DNA of 8,859 nucleotides from NCBI GenBank assembly GCA_023246885.1, contig JAHFHN010000026.1:1-8859 (forward strand). Direction: 5' to 3'. Every line of letters starts with the position of its first letter. Within the stretch, counting starts at the first letter, position 1. Below, piece by piece: positions 6,211 through 8,859 of this stretch. Made by a program: the position numbers and the translations under genes. The notes under the pieces are model-generated. The model had not been told where the DNA came from. It ran no database searches and saw nothing but the letters and a program-made list of their open reading frames with translations. The DNA is from Microcaldota archaeon (GTDB lineage: Archaea > Micrarchaeota > Micrarchaeia > Norongarragalinales > UBA8480).

Positions 6211-6269
6211 TTTTCGTAGCTGAGAATTTTCTTTTCCCAAAGCTTTTCTTTTTTTAAAAGAAAAGGCTT
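6211..6269 (-). other. tRNA-Gly intron 2 (position 59/60), 59 nt
   Basis: On the plus strand it shows TTTTCTTTT, a spacer, then GCTTTTCTTTT and AAAAGAAAAGGC (6225-6266), the same module as in tRNA-Leu and tRNA-Pro intron 1 but at another tRNA position. Inner helix AGC/GCT has an unpaired A, so the splice motif is relaxed and the boundary may shift by one base. Confidence 0.75.
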
Positions 6270-6290
6270 ATCGAACCCGGGCCTCAAGCT

Positions 6291-6346
6291 TTTTTCGGAA
6301 AACCAATTTTTGGTTTTCGATCGAACCTTTTAGAAAAAGGCTCGCT
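6291..6346 (-). other. tRNA-Gly intron 1 (canonical 37/38), 56 nt
   Basis: Contains a 9-bp hairpin GAAAACCAA/TTGGTTTTC (6298-6318), the palindrome TTCGATCGAA (6316-6325) and CCTTTT/AAAAGG (6326-6340 region). Its 5' end shares the 15-mer AGCGAGCCTTTTTCT with the 53/54 junction of tRNA-Leu although the position in the tRNA differs. Confidence 0.8.
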
Positions 6347-6410
6347 TGGAAAGCTCGAATCATACCATTAGACTACGACCGCATTTGAGTATTATTTTTT
6401 AGGTGAAGTA

Positions 6411-6420
6411 AGTAATAAAA
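6411..6420 (-). promoter_or_regulatory. TATA-like element of tRNA-Gly
   Basis: The minus strand reads TTTTATTACT, 29-38 nt upstream of the mature 5' end. Confidence 0.4.
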
Positions 6421-6488
6421 GAGAAGTGTTCAACGCGTTTAAAGCAATTGAATATTCTAAAAGCAAGTTTGAAATGGGACCACCGAGA

Positions 6489-6523
6489 TTGCCGAAGCGA
6501 AACTAAAAACATTAATTTCGCAA
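6489..6523 (-). other. tRNA-Pro intron 2 (position 59/60), 35 nt
   Basis: Inner helix GCGAAA (6521-6516) with TTTCGC (6502-6497). Both bulges read AAT, and cuts AA|T give loop TTCGAAT. It lacks the pyrimidine-tract module, like tRNA-Leu intron 2. Confidence 0.7.
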
Positions 6524-6529
6524 TTCGAA

Positions 6530-6591
6530 TACCCAGACGCAGTTTTCTTTTTTCGTCGACGTTTTTTCTTTTTGCAAAAGAAAAAAGGTCG
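6530..6591 (-). other. tRNA-Pro intron 1 (position 53/54), 62 nt
   Basis: Carries the 11-bp hairpin TTTTTTCTTTT/AAAAGAAAAAA with loop TGC (6562-6586), the palindrome CGTCGACG (6554-6561) and a second pyrimidine tract TTTTCTTTTTT (6543-6553). It aligns end to end with tRNA-Leu intron 1. The palindromes differ by a compensated pair: CGTCGACG here, CATCGATG there. Confidence 0.8.
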
Positions 6592-6671
6592 CTCGGGTCA
6601 CGGCCACCCCAAGGCCGTAGGATGCCAGGCTACCCCATGGTCCCATTAAAGTAAGGTTAGGGCACCTGCCA

Positions 6672-6680
6672 TTTTTATAC
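6672..6680. promoter_or_regulatory. Shared divergent TATA box (tRNA-Pro and the 315-residue gene)
   Basis: TTTTTATAC on the plus strand is GTATAAAAA on the minus strand. It is centred about 32 nt upstream of the tRNA-Pro 5' end and 35 nt upstream of ATG 6711, so one element could serve both directions. GATATAATAT at 6691-6700 lies too close to the ATG to be its TATA box. Confidence 0.45.
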
Positions 6681-6710
6681 TTGTTCAGGCGATATAATAT
6701 TTGATTTTAA

Positions 6711-7658
6711 ATGCCTGGCGAAATTGGATCTTTTATACGCTTACCAAACTTCGGTCACGTTGGAAGTTATTGGTATTCTACATTTCAGGGGGCGCATGTG
6801 CTTCATTTGAAAGTTAATCGACCTGTTTCTGAACGCGGAATTAAACAAATTGCAGCTGCGCTTAAGCTACACGTTACAAGACAAGATCAGAAATTAACAG
6901 TGCGAGCTAGAGAGGGCGGCGTTTGGAGTATTTCATGCGCTGATTTGAATACTAACAAGCCAAAATTTACACTTGTAGCCGACCGCATAGATTCAGTAGA
7001 ACGACCGCGCGTCACGGAGTTTATTCGTTATCTTGGCAACCCTGATTTTGAGCGCCCTCCGAAAACGGAATTGCATAGATTAGCAACTGAGCTTCGCGTT
7101 AAGGCTAATGTTTATGGACAAACTGAATTGGATCAAAGCGGAAAATTACAATTTTTAATTAAAACTGGGAAAACACATACAGGCATTGGGACTGCGGCTG
7201 CACGTTTAGATTTGTATGTAAAAAAAGAGAAGCCTAGAAACGTGATGTTTGTTAGTTATTCAATTCCAAAAATAGATAAGCATGGACAAGAGTGGGATAG
7301 AGCTTATCACCATGATAGGCAAGTAGATGAAGTTGAGCTAGCGCGGCTAGTTCGTGAAGATGGTGCTAGGGTAACTGGCAAAAGACTTGAACCAGTGCGT
7401 GATTTGGTGATTTCACATTCGAAGAAAAACCCTCGTTGGACTGTGCATATTAAGGATGTGCCAGAAAAGCGCGATTCAGCTAGGTTTCTTGCTTTAACAG
7501 TTAATGGAAAAGATTTAACGCCTAGAGACACAATGCAAATTTGTCGTTTGGTTGATGAATTGCCACCATATTTAGACCATCCGCCAGCTACGGTAATGAG
7601 AGAAGCAATAGCAAGGGGAAAAGCTGCTTTGCGCAGATTGCGGAAGCCAAAACAATAG
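6711..7658 (+). CDS. Protein of unknown function with repeated alpha/beta units
   Basis: 315 residues, soluble and basic, with no signal peptide or membrane span; not recognised. It appears to be built of about three units of roughly 90-100 residues. Unit 1 (about 27-110) runs strand VLHLKV, helix GIKQIAAALK, strands HVTRQ, KLTVRA, WSISCA and FTLVA, helix RVTEFIRYL. Unit 3 (about 225-290) repeats the end of this plan with RWTVHIKDV, FLALTVNG, then DLTPRDTMQICRLVDELP. The C-terminal tail is rich in arginine and lysine, which hints at nucleic-acid binding, but that is inference. The plan beta-alpha-beta4-alpha resembles TBP-like folds; no sequence motif supports this. The next gene, 43 nt downstream on the same strand, resembles unit 1. 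The leader is about 7 nt or less. Confidence 0.8.
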   Translation: MPGEIGSFIRLPNFGHVGSYWYSTFQGAHVLHLKVNRPVSERGIKQIAAALKLHVTRQDQKLTVRAREGGVWSISCADLNTNKPKFTLVADRIDSVERPRVTEFIRYLGNPDFERPPKTELHRLATELRVKANVYGQTELDQSGKLQFLIKTGKTHTGIGTAAARLDLYVKKEKPRNVMFVSYSIPKIDKHGQEWDRAYHHDRQVDEVELARLVREDGARVTGKRLEPVRDLVISHSKKNPRWTVHIKDVPEKRDSARFLALTVNGKDLTPRDTMQICRLVDELPPYLDHPPATVMREAIARGKAALRRLRKPKQ

Positions 7659-7690
7659 CTTTAAAAAAAAAAGCAGTGCCAAGACTTGCA

Positions 7691-7695
7691 GGTGA
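7691..7695 (+). promoter_or_regulatory. Ribosome binding site of the 125-residue gene
   Basis: GGTGA lies 6 nt before ATG 7702. It supports that start and co-transcription with the upstream gene, because no TATA box is evident in the 43-nt gap. Confidence 0.6.
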
Positions 7696-7701
7696 ATCCT
7701 T

Positions 7702-8079
7702 ATGGAAGAATTGAAACGTACTCTTGAGAGACATGCAAAAGTTAGGCAAGCTTGGTTTAATCCAACAACACCTACACCTCACGGCTCTGGTTCGGCTAGC
7801 GTTAGTTTGAAAACCGAATCGCTGCAAGTGGATGATGCTATGATACGTACTCTTGCTGAAGCGCATGGATTTACCGTTAGGCGTTTTAAAGGAACTAAAG
7901 CCGCAGGGCTACGAATTGTGGAGCTAGAACATACTGCACCGCAAGTGCACGTACAGATATCGGATAGTCATGCAAAGGGCTATGGAGATATACAGATCAC
8001 TGACACGAAAGACTCAGAAACACTTACTCCGGCACAAAGGCAAAACCTCCAAAAATTCGTGCAAGCTTTGCTAAAGTAG
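7702..8079 (+). CDS. Protein of unknown function, apparent paralogue of a unit in the upstream protein
   Basis: 125 residues, soluble. Residues 30-124 follow the same order as residues 27-110 of the upstream protein: strand ASVSLKT, helix DDAMIRTLAEAHG, strands FTVRRF and LRIVELEH, strands QVHVQIS and GDIQITD, then helix TPAQRQNLQKFVQALL. Matching positions include IRTLAEAHGFTVRR against IKQIAAALKLHVTR. The N-terminus is a charged helix (EELKRTLERHAKVRQ). No enzyme motif is visible. It probably shares an operon with the preceding gene; two proteins built from the same unit suggest a heteromeric complex, which is inference. It ends 37 nt from the convergent end of rpoN. Confidence 0.75.
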   Translation: MEELKRTLERHAKVRQAWFNPTTPTPHGSGSASVSLKTESLQVDDAMIRTLAEAHGFTVRRFKGTKAAGLRIVELEHTAPQVHVQISDSHAKGYGDIQITDTKDSETLTPAQRQNLQKFVQALLK

Positions 8080-8116
8080 TAATATTTTCGAAAGTTGAAA
8101 AAACCAAAAATTGTTT

Positions 8117-8317
8117 TTAGAATCTTTGGAAGTGTTTTATTTCGTCGATTAGTGGAACGTATGAGATGAACATTCGCCTGCAGCAGTAGCGTGGGTAGCC
8201 TAATTCGGTTAGGGTTTTGGCAACGTCTTGTTTTTCTACTTCTGTTTTGACTACGTATTCGTCTATGTCTTCGGCTACTGGTTTGCCGCATGAGAAGCAA
8301 CGAATTGGAATCATCAT
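8117..8317 (-). CDS. rpoN: DNA-directed RNA polymerase subunit N (Rpo10)
   Basis: 66 residues, normal for archaeal RpoN, the counterpart of eukaryotic RPB10 and a structural subunit near the Rpo3/Rpo11 assembly platform. The start MMIPIRCFSCGK and the later YPRYCCRRM hold the four zinc-binding cysteines (Cys7, Cys10, Cys45, Cys46). This is not the bacterial sigma-54 also called RpoN. Two adjacent ATGs (8317, 8314) are possible starts; family members usually begin MIPIRC, which favours 8314. A GGTG at 8333-8330 serves either. In many archaea the cluster continues with rpoK; here it ends against a convergent gene. The 67-nt gap to rps9 is filled by a hairpin element related to the tRNA introns. 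Confidence 0.96.
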   Translation of the reverse strand: MMIPIRCFSCGKPVAEDIDEYVVKTEVEKQDVAKTLTELGYPRYCCRRMFISYVPLIDEIKHFQRF

Positions 8318-8338
8318 ATTTTACATTTACACCTGATT

Positions 8339-8384
8339 GTTTTTCTTTTTCCAAGGTTTTTCTTTTAAAAAAAAAGAAAAAGCT
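8339..8384 (-). repeat. Intergenic copy of the tRNA-intron hairpin module
   Basis: On the plus strand it runs TTTTTCTTTTT, CCAAGG, TTTTTCTTTT, a five-A loop, AAAAGAAAAAG, the same order as the module in tRNA-Leu intron 1 (2497-2542). The stem is 10 bp (8357-8366 with 8372-8381), followed by a G·G mismatch and three more pairs. It begins immediately after the rps9 stop and fills most of the gap to rpoN. On the coding strand it has a nine-T run, so it could act as a terminator, attenuator or mRNA processing site. Confidence 0.75.
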
Positions 8385-8789
8385 TTAACGGTAAGATTTT
8401 GTGAATCTTGCTCTTGCTTTTGGTCCTTTGAATTTCTTTGGTTCAACTCTACGTGGGTCTTCTACGAGGAGTGACCTGTCGGATGCGAGCATTTGTTGTT
8501 TAACTGCGTCTGGTGCGCCGTGTACTTGTAGTAATGCGCGTGCAACTGCGGTTCGTGCTGCTTGTGCTTGTCCGCTTGCGCCGCCGCCGTTTACTTTTAC
8601 TGCGATGTCGTATTTAGCTGCGTCGGGGAAGAATGAAAGTGGTTCACTGTAAACGTCACGTAGGAAGATTGAGGATAGGGCGTTAACTGCTACTCCGTTA
8701 ACGGTGTACCTACCGGTTCCAGCGGTTATTGTTGCGCGTGCAATTGCTTCTTTGCGTTTTCCACGGGTTACGATTGTTTTTTTAGCCAT
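8385..8789 (-). CDS. rps9: 30S ribosomal protein uS9
   Basis: 134 residues, as usual for archaeal uS9, which sits in the head of the small subunit with its C-terminal tail reaching the decoding-site tRNA. It begins MAKKTIVTRGKRKEAIARAT, contains VNGGGASGQAQAARTAVARAL and DPRRVEPKKFKGPKARAR, and ends FTKSYR with the invariant Arg. A TTG at 8801 in the same frame would add MGGH, but ATG 8789 is chosen because the bases there form a GGTGGG binding site 4 nt before it and because MAKK fits the family. It overlaps the end of the uL13 gene by 8 nt. Confidence 0.97.
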   Translation of the reverse strand: MAKKTIVTRGKRKEAIARATITAGTGRYTVNGVAVNALSSIFLRDVYSEPLSFFPDAAKYDIAVKVNGGGASGQAQAARTAVARALLQVHGAPDAVKQQMLASDRSLLVEDPRRVEPKKFKGPKARARFTKSYR

Positions 8790-8859
8790 GTGCCCACCCA
8801 AGTGCTGTTGATAATTCTCCTAGTGTAATGTGATTTCCTCTTAGTTGAGAAGCGTTTTT
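8782..8859 (-). CDS. rpl13: C-terminal end of ribosomal protein uL13 (5' part outside window)
   Basis: An open frame enters from the window edge and ends at TAA 8784-8782: 25 residues, KNASQLRGNHITLGELSTAL then GWAHG. The ITLGELSxALGW pattern and the position directly before rps9 fit the C-terminus of archaeal uL13, which is encoded in the order rpl13-rps9-rpoN. The 8-nt overlap with rps9 implies coupled translation, and the rps9 binding site lies inside this gene. The fragment is short, so the assignment rests partly on gene order. Confidence 0.75.
   Translation of the reverse strand, partial: KNASQLRGNHITLGELSTALGWAHG

Larger units (their letters stand above)
6197..6382 (-). tRNA. tRNA-Gly(UCC) with two introns
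   Basis: The acceptor strands GCGGTCG (6382-6376) and CGATCGC (6204-6198) pair with one G-U; A73 is 6197 and CCA is not encoded. The anticodon stem is CGAGC (6357-6353) with GCTTG (6289-6285). Loop residues TTTCCA lie before intron 1 and A38 (6290) after it; anticodon TCC is at 6350-6348. Intron 1 (6346-6291) is at canonical 37/38, with central helix TTTC/GAAA and bulges CAA and AAA. The T-stem is CCGGG (6280-6276) with CCCGG (6209-6205). Intron 2 (6269-6211) is at 59/60, with central helix TTCG/CGAA. Splicing gives 71 nt with T-loop TTCGATT (or TTCGAAT if the cut shifts by one base). Confidence 0.9.
6475..6644 (-). tRNA. tRNA-Pro(GGG) with two introns and a 6-nt exon
   Basis: The acceptor strands GGGACCA (6644-6638) and TGGTCCC (6482-6476) pair fully; A73 is 6475 and CCA is not encoded. 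The anticodon arm is CGGCC-TTGGGGT-GGCCG (6617-6601), uninterrupted, with anticodon GGG at 6610-6608. The T-stem 5' strand CCGAG (6596-6592) and partner CTCGG (6487-6483) are separated by intron 1 (6591-6530, position 53/54), the 6-nt exon TTCGAA (6529-6524) and intron 2 (6523-6489, position 59/60). Intron 1 has central helix CCCG/TGGG, bulges AGC and TAT and inner helix GAC/GTC, cutting exactly after CCGAG and before TTCGAA. Intron 2 has a strong inner helix GCGAAA/TTTCGC but a weaker central helix. Splicing gives a 73-nt tRNA with T-arm CCGAG-TTCGAAT-CTCGG. Confidence 0.9.

Noticed and set aside
6448..6654. Plus-strand open frame of 68 codons
   Set aside because: It is antisense to the whole tRNA-Pro gene and explained by it.
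8339..8384. Miniature insertion sequence with target duplication
   Set aside because: No flanking direct repeat or terminal transposase-type inverted repeat can be seen; similarity is to the tRNA introns, not to a DNA transposon.
8790..8801. TTG start for uS9 giving MGGHMAKK
   Set aside because: These bases form the GGTGGG binding site for ATG 8789 and code for the end of uL13 in another frame.
1..8859. CRISPR array, phage or plasmid functions
   Set aside because: No regularly spaced repeats, integrase, transposase or replication gene was seen on either strand.

Overview
The window is archaeal. The right edge carries, on the minus strand, the end of a uL13-like gene, ribosomal protein uS9 and RNA polymerase subunit RpoN, which is a typical archaeal gene cluster. 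There is also a PAC2-type proteasome assembly chaperone, two GspF/TadC-type membrane proteins, and three tRNA genes (Leu-UAG, Gly-UCC, Pro-GGG) interrupted by bulge-helix-bulge-like introns at canonical and non-canonical positions. TATA boxes lie either about 26-30 nt upstream of start codons (leaderless transcripts) or upstream of GGTG-type ribosome binding sites. AT-rich DNA, tiny intergenic gaps and heavily interrupted tRNA genes would fit a DPANN-type archaeon, but no lineage marker here proves it.

Layout, left to right. 1-1337 (minus) is the N-terminal part of a secreted protein with a signal peptide, two DxDxDG calcium-type loops and a metalloprotease-like segment; it runs off the window. 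A cold-shock protein (1458-1649, plus) diverges from it. A five-helix membrane protein of unknown function (1780-2412, plus) then converges on the tRNA-Leu gene (2425-2611, minus). 2713-5595 is a minus-strand gene string: HAD phosphatase, two half-size GspF-like membrane proteins and the PAC2 protein. A small P-loop kinase (5696-6181, plus) diverges from it. tRNA-Gly (6197-6382) and tRNA-Pro (6475-6644) lie on the minus strand. Next come two plus-strand genes of unknown function (6711-7658, 7702-8079) that look paralogous to each other, and finally rpoN, rps9 and the end of uL13 on the minus strand.

The most striking feature is the tRNA architecture. Each of the three tRNA genes has two introns. 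In all three, one intron sits in the T-loop at about position 59/60. In tRNA-Leu and tRNA-Pro a second intron sits at 53/54, so T-loop residues 54-59 form a free 6-nt exon (TTCAAA and TTCGAA) with an intron on each side. Precise removal restores 85-, 71- and 73-nt tRNAs with consensus T-loops.

Four of the six introns share a recognisable module: a pyrimidine tract, a spacer that is often palindromic around TCGA, and a T5CT4/A4GA5 hairpin. A fifth copy of the module lies outside any tRNA, between rps9 and rpoN. This points to a family of related elements that has spread between tRNA positions and into an operon.
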